Positions 8,336-15,336 of a stretch of 17,976 bases of DNA are shown in pieces (positions within the stretch are counted from its first letter, which is position 1; each line of letters starts with the position of its first letter). Where the stretch lies: the NCBI GenBank assembly GCA_937859895.1, contig CALMAV010000015.1, forward strand, positions 1 to 17,976, written 5' to 3'. The notes under the pieces are model-generated. The model ran no database searches, was not told the DNA's origin, and saw only the letters and a program-made list of their open reading frames with translations. The position numbers were made by a program, and so were the translations under genes. Origin of the DNA: an uncultured Bryobacterales bacterium. Lineage in GTDB: Bacteria; Acidobacteriota; Terriglobia; Bryobacterales; Bryobacteraceae.

Positions 8336-8936
8336 GCTGACCAGGCCGGAAGAGCAGCGGGTAAGCCAGTGGAGTAAGCAGAAAACTCGACGATTGATCG
8401 TGACTTGGCTGTAGGATCGCAAATTGCGCTAACTTAGGCCGCATCTCATCGAGCAACGCTGCGAATCGGGTAGGAGCCTGCCGTGAATCGAAGCCCAGCA
8501 TCTCCATCGTGCAGCCGTACTGAAGATCAAAGTAGGAGGGAAAGGGTTCGCCACCATCCATCAAAGCACCTGCTCCCATTCTCCGCAAAATAGAGGAGGA
8601 CCGGTCCTGGACCGTCGCCATACACGAGCATAAGCAGTGTCCGATCGTTTCGGCCCAGAGGTAAAGGGCTAGAAGGGTTTCTAAAGCAGCCTTTGTGTTC
8701 CGATAGTGCTCTGCAATGGCCCAGCCTCCGAGTTCCGCGTAGCAGACTTCTTCATTTTTGGCTATCTGCAATGTAGCCTCTGCAGCACGGCGCAATTTGC
8801 TCCCCCAACATCGGTCCTGCGCTAAAGGAGACTGCGCTAACCGAAGCTGATCGTAGGTCACTTCGGCAGGGTGGACGAGGTAGCGCGCGAAACAATTATT
8901 TGTTCGTGTCGATCCACCAGCAAGAAATGCCAACAC
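8280..8936 (-). pseudogene. GNAT acyltransferase-like gene, C-terminal part (frame-broken)
   Basis: This frame carries most of a GNAT-fold protein resembling the N-acyl amino acid synthase (FeeM)/autoinducer-synthase-like group: ARYLVHPAEVTYDQLRLAQSPLA, then the core AELGGWAIAEHYRNTKAALETLLALYLWAETIG, then SILRRMGAGALMDGGEPFPSYFDLQYGCTMEMLGFDS. Homologous sequence starts only at about 8893; the residues before it (MLAFLAGGSTRTNNC) are out of frame with the family. The N-terminal part continues in the neighbouring frame at 8858-9253. Adding one base near 8881-8900 would restore VxARYLVHP. The product would transfer an acyl group, with acyl-ACP or acyl-CoA donor unknown. The last 25 or so residues after AQFAIL look like a read-through tail and overlap the convergent sigma gene. 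The cause is either real decay or an indel error. Confidence 0.65.
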
Positions 8937-9253
8937 CGTTCGTCATCGTCCATTGGGTAGCCACCCTGTGTATTCAAGCAAGAGGAACTAATGGCGCCAT
9001 CTTGTAAATAGGCTCGGCCCCGCATTTGTTGCAAAGAGGCAAGATGCAGATGATAGAACTCTGTGCTCCTCGTTATTCTGTTCTGCGCTAAAGGCCAAAC
9101 ACCAGGGGGAGCTAGGAGCTGAAAACGATAGGCAGATTGTGTCATAAACCGTGATGGGCAACGTTCCTTGCCAGGGTAAAAGGAGGCAGAACGTCTCCTC
9201 TTTCTTATCGAAACGAATCGGCGCAAAGGTGTTCCCTTTGTTTGCCCTCTCAT
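8858..9253 (-). pseudogene. GNAT acyltransferase-like gene, N-terminal part (frame-broken)
   Basis: This is the N-terminal segment of the same acyltransferase-like gene. YRFQLLAPPGVWPLAQNRI, then EFYHLHLASLQQMRGRAYLQDGAI and DDDERCWHFLLVDRHEQIIV form the expected first strands and helices of an N-acyl-amino-acid-synthase-like GNAT. After IIV the frame goes out of register (SRATSSTLPK, stop at 8858), while the neighbouring frame continues ARYLVHP. The likely native start is the ATG at 9143-9145 (MTQSAYRFQ); the preceding 36 residues up to 9253 are basic and unlike the family. From 9145 to 8280 there are 866 nt, one base short of 289 codons, which fits a single lost base. No strong ribosome site is seen. 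Confidence 0.6.
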
Positions 9254-9348
9254 CCAAGGAGAATCCTGAACCTACCCTTAGACGTGCTAAGCGGTGAGAG
9301 CAATGGCCGTACCGGGGTAACGGACTATCGGAAGAACCCTTAAGAATC

Positions 9349-9366
9349 AAATACTTGACAGTATTT
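9349..9366. promoter_or_regulatory. Inverted repeat over a TTGACA hexamer
   Basis: AAATACT-TGAC-AGTATTT has perfect 7-bp arms and contains TTGACA at 9355-9360. It lies between the divergent acyltransferase-like gene and the small HxxxCxxC gene (9476). It could be an operator overlapping a -35 element, but there is no good -10 at 16-18 bp downstream, so promoter activity is unproven. Confidence 0.4.
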
Positions 9367-9475
9367 ACCTCCCTGATGAGTTTTTGCTGTCCGCGATTTT
9401 ACCTTTGGTAGCTGGCCAGCTTGGAAAGGTATTCATTTGAAGAGCTTCCGTTAAAAAAGGCCACTCAACTTACAA

Positions 9476-9769
9476 ATGGGCATTGAACTGCTTACTTACT
9501 GGCGAGACCGCCTTATGCTTCAATTTTCTGCTCCTACCAGCTTGCCCTCGCAGCACGTAAGCTTTTCCGATTCTACTTGGACAGAGTCTTCCCGGGACTG
9601 CTGCCCGAATGCTTTGTCTGGACAGCTACTCGATCATATGCTCGGCTGCGACACGTGCTTGAGCGGATCTCTGGACCATGAAATGATGAGTTGCTCAGTG
9701 TACGCAGACTTACAAGAGCAAATTGCTTTGTGCGGTGGTCCTACTCGGTCGCTTGTTCTAGCGTATTAA
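9476..9769 (+). CDS. Small protein with HxxxCxxC (ZAS-like) motif
   Basis: This is a 97-residue soluble protein. Residues 47-61 (LSGQLLDHMLGCDTC) contain H54-x3-C58-x2-C61, the spacing of the zinc-binding anti-sigma (ZAS/zf-HC2) motif, preceded by CC at 42-43 that could add a ligand. Unlike membrane anti-sigma factors it has no transmembrane helix; the rest is short and not recognised. An inner ATG at 9515 is an alternative start, and neither start has a good Shine-Dalgarno. If it is an anti-sigma factor, the ECF sigma gene at 7715 would be the nearest partner, but the two are not adjacent. The zinc-motif call rests on three residues plus spacing, so the gene and its role are both uncertain. 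Confidence 0.45.
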   Translation: MGIELLTYWRDRLMLQFSAPTSLPSQHVSFSDSTWTESSRDCCPNALSGQLLDHMLGCDTCLSGSLDHEMMSCSVYADLQEQIALCGGPTRSLVLAY

Positions 9770-9840
9770 CCTTCGACTTCTCCAATGCAGTACACCCGAA
9801 TGGATGAACTCAAGGTAGTGAGTCTCTGTATCTCCTGCAG

Positions 9841-10014
9841 GTGGCTACTCATCAGGACGCTGGTTCGCACAGACTCTTACTGACCAGCCACGAACAGCCC
9901 CGAGTAGTAGCACCGTAGTGTGTGGACTACGGAACATCCTCGCAACGTTTTGCCTCTACAGATACAGCGCGGCGTCGAAAAGTAATGAAAGGAAGTCAGA
10001 GCCGCCCGTGGCTC
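9841..10014 (+). other. Possible structured leader upstream of the PilZ-like gene
   Basis: The 280-bp gap before the PilZ-like gene holds several inverted repeats: GCTGGT/ACCAGC (9859-9864 with 9883-9888), CCGTAGT/ACTACGG (9913-9919 with 9926-9932) and GAGCC/GGCTC (9999-10003 with 10010-10014). In addition AGCCAC (9886-9891) is complementary to GTGGCT at both 9841-9846 and 10008-10013, so alternative pairings are possible. It does not match the c-di-GMP riboswitch cores I know. It may be a structured 5' leader or chance; no U-run follows any hairpin. Confidence 0.3.
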
Positions 10015-10035
10015 ACTTAGGTTGACTTGCCTGAT

Positions 10036-10041
10036 AAGGAG
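10036..10041 (+). promoter_or_regulatory. Ribosome-binding site of the PilZ-like gene
   Basis: AAGGAG lies 8 nt before the GTG at 10050-10052 and fixes this non-ATG start. Confidence 0.75.
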
Positions 10042-10049
10042 TTGACGCC

Positions 10050-10409
10050 GTGACCTTTCAGTATTCAGAGCAGCCAAACTGCCGTATTAAACTTGTTCCT
10101 TTTAGCAGCTTTCCAGGGAAAGAGGATCTTCCAGGCACCTTCGATTGTTTCGAAGACAAGCGCCTTCAATTGTCATGCCCCGAGCCGCTTCGGTCATCTC
10201 AAGCGATTACCGTAGAGCATGATGACATGCTTTTTTTGGGCGAAGTCTTAGGGTGCACTCCGAAATCTGGAGACCAGTGGACGGTTCTCATCAAAGTCGA
10301 GCAAATCGTAACTGCCCTACAAAGCCTACTTTGCCTTCGGAATGAGCTGATGGAAGCAGAACGGCCGACTCGATCCGTGCCGCTACGAGAGGCGGCCCTT
10401 GCTGCTTAA
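10050..10409 (+). CDS. PilZ-like domain protein
   Basis: This 119-residue cytoplasmic protein starts at GTG behind AAGGAG. Residues about 38-90 (RLQLSCPEPLRSSQAITVEHDDMLFLGEVLGCTPKSGDQWTVLIKVEQIV) resemble the short PilZ-like barrel common in acidobacteria: 'R-L-xx-P-xPL-xx-G-xx-V-x-v-x-WDD-x-x-LGEV-xx-C'. In canonical PilZ proteins an RxxxR and a D/NxSxxG motif bind c-di-GMP. Neither is clearly present here, so c-di-GMP binding is doubtful. The C-terminal part (residues 90-119) is helical (ALQSLLCLRNELMEAER). It ends 46 nt before the secreted peptidase-like gene on the same strand, which may be co-transcribed. The PilZ call is by pattern only, at moderate confidence. Confidence 0.6.
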   Translation: MTFQYSEQPNCRIKLVPFSSFPGKEDLPGTFDCFEDKRLQLSCPEPLRSSQAITVEHDDMLFLGEVLGCTPKSGDQWTVLIKVEQIVTALQSLLCLRNELMEAERPTRSVPLREAALAA

Positions 10410-10455
10410 AGGCAGCGACCTTGACTAACCGTTCCAGCATTCCTAAAGACTAACC

Positions 10456-11361
10456 ATGAGACCGTCGTTCGCTGCTTTGGTCGTACTGGCTGGCTTTTGG
10501 CCCTTTTCTGCAACAGCCGCATCGTGGATTCACCTGAGCACTTCCGAGTTCGAGGTTTACTCCACTAACCCTGAAAAGGAAAGCCGTGAGCTCATTAGTG
10601 TATTAGGGAGCGTTCAGTCGTTCATGCGAACTGTCGGCCTTGTTCGCACCTCTGCTCTGGGAGACCACCCGCGTACTCCAGGTTGTATTGTTGCGCTCAG
10701 CTCGCGCGAAGAGTACTCTCCTTTTCGCTTAAGTCCCACTGCTTTTGGCTACTTCCGGCATGGCCGGCTTTGCAATTACGTTGTCCTGCAAGATATAAGA
10801 GACGAGCACCGGCCAGCAGCGGTTCACGAGTACATCCACCTTCTTTTCCGGCAAGCCGACCTTACGTTGCCTCTTTGGTTGAACGAAGGTTTAGCTGATT
10901 TTTACTCCTCTTTTGAGCATGAAGGATCGCAGGCGCGGATAGGAGGAGCTTTGCTCAGCCGAACGCGAATCCTGGAAAGGCGATCCCTGATCGACTTACC
11001 CACTCTGTTTGCTGTGGATCACAAGTCTCGGTTTTATAACGACGGCGAGGATATAGCAATCTTCTACGCCGAAAGCTGGGCGTTAGCTCACATGCTCGCA
11101 ATGGACCCGGACTATGCACCAGGTCTTCCCCGGCTGATTCAGCTGCTATGCAAGGGGCTAGTTCCAGCAATGGCGTTTAAGCAGGCATACGGAAAGTCCA
11201 TCTCCGAAGTAGAAACGGCTCTACGAGCTTACGTGCCGGCCATCTCTCAATCCTCTCCCAAGCTCATCACCATTGATACTCCGGCTATCCCCATCTTTCG
11301 CTGGGCAGAGGAAGTCCAGAGTGAATTCCTACTGGGCGATACCCGAGGAACCATGCCATGA
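10456..11361 (+). CDS. Secreted gluzincin-like metallopeptidase (DUF1570/peptidase MA type)
   Basis: This 301-residue protein begins with a signal peptide (MRPSFAALVVLAGFWPFSATAA), cleaved near residue 21. WIHLSTSEFEVYSTNPEKESRE is the usual N-terminal strand of this family. The zinc site is visible: HEYIH (H124, E125, H128), followed by WLNEGLADFYSS with E144 as the probable third ligand. FYAESWALAHMLAM (about 207-220) and AYGKSISEVETALRAYV complete the domain. It should be a periplasmic or exported zinc peptidase of unknown substrate. Acidobacterial relatives I recall usually carry TPR repeats after this domain; here the protein stops at EFLLGDTRGTMP and no TPR follows in any frame. So it is either a short variant or C-terminally truncated. 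The start lacks a clear Shine-Dalgarno; co-transcription with the PilZ-like gene is plausible. Confidence 0.8.
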   Translation: MRPSFAALVVLAGFWPFSATAASWIHLSTSEFEVYSTNPEKESRELISVLGSVQSFMRTVGLVRTSALGDHPRTPGCIVALSSREEYSPFRLSPTAFGYFRHGRLCNYVVLQDIRDEHRPAAVHEYIHLLFRQADLTLPLWLNEGLADFYSSFEHEGSQARIGGALLSRTRILERRSLIDLPTLFAVDHKSRFYNDGEDIAIFYAESWALAHMLAMDPDYAPGLPRLIQLLCKGLVPAMAFKQAYGKSISEVETALRAYVPAISQSSPKLITIDTPAIPIFRWAEEVQSEFLLGDTRGTMP

Positions 11362-11520
11362 AGGCTTGCGTCCGATTTCTCTCCAGGTTGGCTTTTTCCC
11401 GTGGCGAAAGTTGCCGTCGTTCTAAGAGAAGTAAATAACAGTTTGACCCTTCCGTCTCGAAACCATCTATTCTTGTTCGGCTAAACCTGCAGTAATGAGT
11501 TTGGCTTAGTTGGAGCTTGC

Positions 11521-11745
11521 AAAAGAGCTCGCTTACAAAAGCGCCGCTATCTGTTGCCTGGCATGATCGTGCCGCCCGAACTCGCTTCCATGGTGGCGGG
11601 CAACATCAACCCGAAAGTCGTCACCGATCAGTGGTCGGAACTACTCCGTCTTGCCCTGTCGATTGAAACCGGTACCGTGACTACCTCGGTGATCCTGCGC
11701 AAGATCGCAGCATATCCCCGTCAGAATGGCTTCGCCCTCGCATTG
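11521..11745 (+). pseudogene. Tn3-family transposase (TnpA) fragment
   Basis: The frame through 11554 encodes LLPGMIVPPELASMVAGNI, then QWSELLRLALSIETGTVTTSVILRKIAAYPRQNGFALAL. This is the conserved C-terminal part of Tn3-family TnpA (normally about 960-1000 residues): 'W-x-LLRLAxSIxTGTVTxSxxLRKLxxYPRQNGLAxALRELGRxERT'. Homology stops abruptly after FALAL at 11745, where RELGR should follow; the residues after that (SPAVHPVYK) are unrelated. Upstream of about 11521 nothing matches. No resolvase, TnpA catalytic core or 38-bp terminal inverted repeats are seen. It is a relic of a past Tn3-type insertion, not mobile itself. Confidence 0.85.
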
Positions 11746-12084
11746 AGTCCAGCTGTTCACCCTGTCTATAAAGTTGGTTCACTTCATAAGCCTGTCCATT
11801 CCAAGAGTGAGTGCCCAATCCAGTAGCAAACGGGTTGGCTGCCCAGAATGAACACAGACCTCATTGCCGAAGAATGCGAGCAACCCCCACGAATACATCC
11901 AGACAATTCGGTACGAAGTTGAGAGAGTATGGCTGGGCGACGATGTCGAAAGACTCAGACCTAAATCTACTCAGGTCTCTCATGTCTCTGACCTGCCTGG
12001 ACCCGCACGAAGTTAACTATGATTTCGTACGTAGCACCAACCGAACTGCTTCTTGCTTAAACTCTTGCGTATACCGCGCCCGCT
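11746..12084. other. Debris between transposase and lectin fragments
   Basis: No gene can be supported here. One short plus-strand stretch (about 11850-12015) reads NPHEYIQTIRYEVERVWLGDDVER before a stop. It looks protein-like but I cannot assign it to a family, and it has no start or ribosome site. Other open frames are short and unlike known proteins. The region fits leftover fragments around an old insertion. Confidence 0.35.
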
Positions 12085-12183
12085 TTGACTTTTCCAATCG
12101 TTTTCCCTTTGCTGATTTTCAGCTATGGGATACGTTTTGCACGGGCAAGATCACCCGTCATAACCAGTCCACCTTCGGGCAGT

Positions 12184-12339
12184 AAGAGTCAGGGCTGGTG
12201 GCCAGTCTCACTGGATAATGACAATTTCTTTGAGTTCACAAGCTCAGCCAATCTAAGCTCCTGCCTCCCTCTCTCCGGCAGTACCCTAATCCTGCAGACT
12301 TGTTCCGGTCTTGATACCCAGAAGTGGCAATGGCAATAG
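12184..12339 (+). pseudogene. Ricin-B-lectin-like C-terminal fragment
   Basis: The last 50 or so codons of an open frame read WWPVSLDNDNFFEF, SSCLPLSG and LILQTCSGLDTQKWQWQ-stop. A cysteine-containing strand followed by LQTC-x-G-x3-QKW is the closing unit of a ricin-type beta-trefoil carbohydrate-binding domain (QxW motif). Only about one third of a trefoil is present, and upstream codons (12085-12183) give a hydrophobic run without lectin features. I infer the 3' end of a lost carbohydrate-binding protein. The evidence is one motif, so this is a tentative call. Confidence 0.4.
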
Positions 12340-12493
12340 GTGCATTGAGAACGAGCGGGTAAGCTCACATAAGTTCAGTATCCTTTTGTCCTCTAACAAA
12401 ACAAGTATCGATAACTTTGATTTGGCCAAGCTGCTGGGATTTTTAGTGCAGACTGGTGTCGCAACAGACATAGAGAATCACATGAGGATGTCC

Positions 12494-12528
12494 TTTTGAC
12501 AAGACCCGACCACAGGGTCTCGTCAAAG
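12494..12528. repeat. Inverted repeat with 7-nt loop
   Basis: TTTTGACAAGACCC and GGGTCTCGTCAAAG flank GACCACA. On the plus strand there is one A-C mismatch; on the minus strand the same position is a G-U wobble, so the stem is continuous in a minus-strand transcript. It lies about 140 nt beyond the hybrid kinase stop. No U-run follows on either strand. It may be an RNA-end stabilising hairpin or an operator-like palindrome. Confidence 0.4.
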
Positions 12529-12583
12529 CTGTGCAGGAGAATCCTGGCTTCAGATGCGTGTTAATGGATCACGATCACACAGA

Positions 12584-12608
12584 GGGTTGGGAATTGCTTT
12601 CCCAATCC
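12584..12608. terminator. Hairpin downstream of the hybrid kinase gene
   Basis: GGGTTGGGAA-TTGCT-TTCCCAATCC forms a 10-bp stem with a 5-nt loop, perfect apart from one G-U wobble in plus-strand RNA and one mismatch in minus-strand RNA. It starts about 60 nt after the stop of the minus-strand kinase. There is no U-tract, so it is a weak terminator candidate at best. Confidence 0.3.
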
Positions 12609-12667
12609 TTTGCATTCACAATGGTCCTCGCCGTAAAGGGTACGCTCCGGCCAAGTCGAGCTTACGT

Positions 12668-15163
12668 TCAAGTCAGCATTTGCCAATTCTCGAGCGCACG
12701 CAGGAAGTCTTGCTTCGAGATTGGTTTCCCCAAATGTGCATCGCAGCCCGCTGCACGTGACTGCTCCACGTCTTGCGGTAATGCATTGGCAGTGAGCGCC
12801 AAAATAGGAATGTGAGTCCCGCCTTTCTGTCGCTCTACTGCTCTTATATAGCGCGTTGCAGTAAGCCCATCCATCACGGGCATTTGCACATCCATCGCAA
12901 TGAGCTCATAGGCTCCGGATTCGTAGGCCCGCACCGCTTCTTCACCGTTTTCGACGAAGGTTAGCTCATAATCGGTTTGCCGGCAATACGCTTGCAATAA
13001 GAAACGGTTATCTTCCGAGTCTTCGGCAACCAGAATTCTTCGTCTGTGGGTACAAGCATCAGCTCGGTCTGAAGAGGCGCCAGTTGACATCTGGTGCTTT
13101 TGGAGTTCCTTTTCCAGGGTGGGCACACAGCTGAGTGCTTTCACAATCTCCCGTAGCAGTTCGTTGCGGCGAATTGGCTTTAGGAGGTGACCGGCAAACT
13201 GCATCTCCCGGCAGTAGGTCAAATCGCCCGATTGCCGGTCTGAGCTAATGATCAAAATCTTGGTGCTAGGGCTTACCTTTTGCATCCGAGAAGCTGTCTC
13301 AAATCCATCAACATCCGGCATCCAGCGATCCAGGAGTGCGACTGCGAATGGTTGATCCGCTCCGGTCATTGCTTGCGCAAGCGCCTCCGGTCCATTGCTG
13401 CAAAGGGTTACTGGCATGCCCCAAGCCAAACACATTTCACCAAGAATCATCCGGTTGACCGAATTGTTGTCGACAATCAGGACAGGTCTTCCCCTTATCT
13501 CGCCGACGCTTTCATGAAGAGGCGCTGGCTGCTCCAACGCGACCGGCAGGGTCACCTGAAAGGAAAACGTGCTGCCCTTTCCGAATGCGCTTTCGACTAT
13601 AAGTTGACCACCCATCAGTCGTACTAAGCGTCGACTAATGCCTAGACCCAATCCGGTTCCGCCATAGCGCCGTGTGATTGAGGATTCCGCTTGCGTGAAA
13701 TCCTCAAAGATCGCTGCTTGTTTTTCTTCGGCGATCCCGATACCGGTATCCGACACGAGAACAGCAAGCGTCGTGTGGGTCACCGAGTCCTGAGATCGGA
13801 TTTTCAAAAGCACTTCTCCATGGTCGGTGAATTTGATGGCATTACCTAACAGGTTCAACAAAATCTGTTGCAGACGGACTGGATCACCGATTACGCTCAC
13901 GGTGGTGCCCGCTGCTATTTGCGCTCGGAAAACGAGCCCCTTGGCTTTGGCTCTCGGCTGCAAGATCTCCCGCACCTGTTCCACGATCTCGCGTACATCG
14001 AAGCTAATATGTTCCAACGCGAAGTGTCCTGACTCGATCTTGGAAAGATCAAGGATGTCGTTGATCAGGGCGAGTAAAGTTCCACCTGCACGCCGGAATA
14101 CTTCCACGTAGTGGCGCTGAGTAGAGGAGAGTTCGGTTTCCCACAACAAGTCCGCCATGCCCAAAATGGCATTCATGGGTGTCCGGATCTCATGGCTCAT
14201 AGAAGCGAGGAAATTACTTTTAGCCCGGTTCGCTTCTTCTGCTTTGGCTGTCTGCTCGCCTAGATCCTGGTTCGAGCGGATTAAGGAGAACTCTTTTCCT
14301 CGCAACGTGGCCTCGGTACGGGACCGTCTGCGCATCTCAATACCGACAATTGTGAGCGCCGCCGTAGCGAACAGGAAGGCCAAGCCGAAGGAGATGAGAA
14401 TAGCTTTCCGAACTAGCTCAATGGATCGACGGTTTGCCTCCTGCTTCTCCCCGAGTTCGATGCGCAAATGAATCCTGGCTTGTTCAGCTTGCGCGCCAAT
14501 CTGCCGCATGAGGTGAAATCCCTGCGACGACCGGACGATCTGCAGAGCCTGATCACGGTGACCCTCTTTTTCCAAGGTGACCGTTCTTTCCAACTCCGCC
14601 AATTTCGAAAGAACGGCCTTTACCAACGTTTCATCGATCCCGGTAACGTTACTCGTGAGAGTGGTCACATCCCGGCGCCCCTCGTCGTAGTCCTTAAGAT
14701 ACTGGGCCTCCCCGGTCAACAGATAACCTCTTTGACCACTCTCGGCAGTACGCGCCGCCAACACGAGGCTGTTTAACATTTTCAGTTGACTGGAATATTG
14801 TCGGCTTGCTGCCTGGCTATCCAGGACGGCAAGAGAGCTGAGCCAGACTACTGCATCGACGCCGCCTACCATTATGAGTAAGCCTACGATTGCCAGCAAG
14901 GCGGCCGTCATAGAAAATTGCTGCGGTCGGTCGTGCAGTGCCTGTCCCACAACACCTAGCAGAGCCACGCCTAGAAGACAAAAGCAGAGGGCGGCTGAAG
15001 AAGGAACAGAGTGAAAGAGCGCATTCCACCAAACAAGGCCACTCAGATCAATGGCGCGTACCAACAACACCCCGCATCCAAAACTGCTAATGATCACTCC
15101 TAACAGGCCAACGGCCCAAAGCGACTTGGAAGAGAGTGGGGTCGTTTCGCAAGCAGGAGACAT
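12668..15163 (-). CDS. CHASE3 hybrid sensor histidine kinase with two receiver domains
   Basis: This is an 831-residue membrane sensor. About three hydrophobic helices (15-36, 56-74, 86-112) precede a CHASE3-like extracytoplasmic domain (about 115-250, signature TAESGQRGYLLTG) and a fourth helix (252-276). A coiled coil leads to HisKA with phospho-acceptor H324 (SMSHEIRTPMN), then the ATPase domain: N-box NLLGNAIKFT (N441), DTGIGI (472-477) and GGTGLGLGIS (501-510). Two receivers follow: REC1 about 558-678 (D565, D612, K662) and REC2 about 708-828 (E714/D715, D758, T791, K813). Both keep their phospho-aspartate. There is no HPt or DNA-binding domain, so output must pass to another protein. 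It lies 173 bp downstream of the sugar-binding-protein gene on the same strand, and its HisKA closely resembles that of the kinase at 16847. The ATG lacks a clear Shine-Dalgarno. Confidence 0.92.
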   Translation of the reverse strand: MSPACETTPLSSKSLWAVGLLGVIISSFGCGVLLVRAIDLSGLVWWNALFHSVPSSAALCFCLLGVALLGVVGQALHDRPQQFSMTAALLAIVGLLIMVGGVDAVVWLSSLAVLDSQAASRQYSSQLKMLNSLVLAARTAESGQRGYLLTGEAQYLKDYDEGRRDVTTLTSNVTGIDETLVKAVLSKLAELERTVTLEKEGHRDQALQIVRSSQGFHLMRQIGAQAEQARIHLRIELGEKQEANRRSIELVRKAILISFGLAFLFATAALTIVGIEMRRRSRTEATLRGKEFSLIRSNQDLGEQTAKAEEANRAKSNFLASMSHEIRTPMNAILGMADLLWETELSSTQRHYVEVFRRAGGTLLALINDILDLSKIESGHFALEHISFDVREIVEQVREILQPRAKAKGLVFRAQIAAGTTVSVIGDPVRLQQILLNLLGNAIKFTDHGEVLLKIRSQDSVTHTTLAVLVSDTGIGIAEEKQAAIFEDFTQAESSITRRYGGTGLGLGISRRLVRLMGGQLIVESAFGKGSTFSFQVTLPVALEQPAPLHESVGEIRGRPVLIVDNNSVNRMILGEMCLAWGMPVTLCSNGPEALAQAMTGADQPFAVALLDRWMPDVDGFETASRMQKVSPSTKILIISSDRQSGDLTYCREMQFAGHLLKPIRRNELLREIVKALSCVPTLEKELQKHQMSTGASSDRADACTHRRRILVAEDSEDNRFLLQAYCRQTDYELTFVENGEEAVRAYESGAYELIAMDVQMPVMDGLTATRYIRAVERQKGGTHIPILALTANALPQDVEQSRAAGCDAHLGKPISKQDFLRALENWQMLT

Positions 15164-15336
15164 GGGTAAAACGGGCTCGAAAGGCGAGTGGACCTAGTAA
15201 GAAAGTGCTCGCTGGTTTAGCGAAGTCGCTTCAGATTTCACTGAAATGCATTATTGGCGGGATCTGTGCTGCGTTCTTAATGCTTGTAAACAGTCGGTGC
15301 CGCCCGAGCAGTGACACCAGTCCGATGCCGTTGCTG

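Larger units (their letters stand above)
12340..12667. other. Gene-free stretch with two hairpins
   Basis: This gap lies downstream of the minus-strand hybrid kinase. It holds inverted repeats at 12494-12528 and 12584-12608, described separately. Short overlapping open frames on the plus strand have no recognisable content. Confidence 0.4.

Noticed and set aside
8988..9350. 120-codon minus-strand frame over the acyltransferase N-terminus
   Set aside because: The overlapping frame carries the recognisable GNAT N-terminus; this one has no family features.
9841..10049. c-di-GMP riboswitch before the PilZ-like gene
   Set aside because: No match to the conserved GEMM core sequences I know; only generic hairpins are present.
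12531..12815. Plus-strand frame at the end of the hybrid kinase
   Set aside because: It overlaps the REC2 coding sequence antisense and has no recognisable content.
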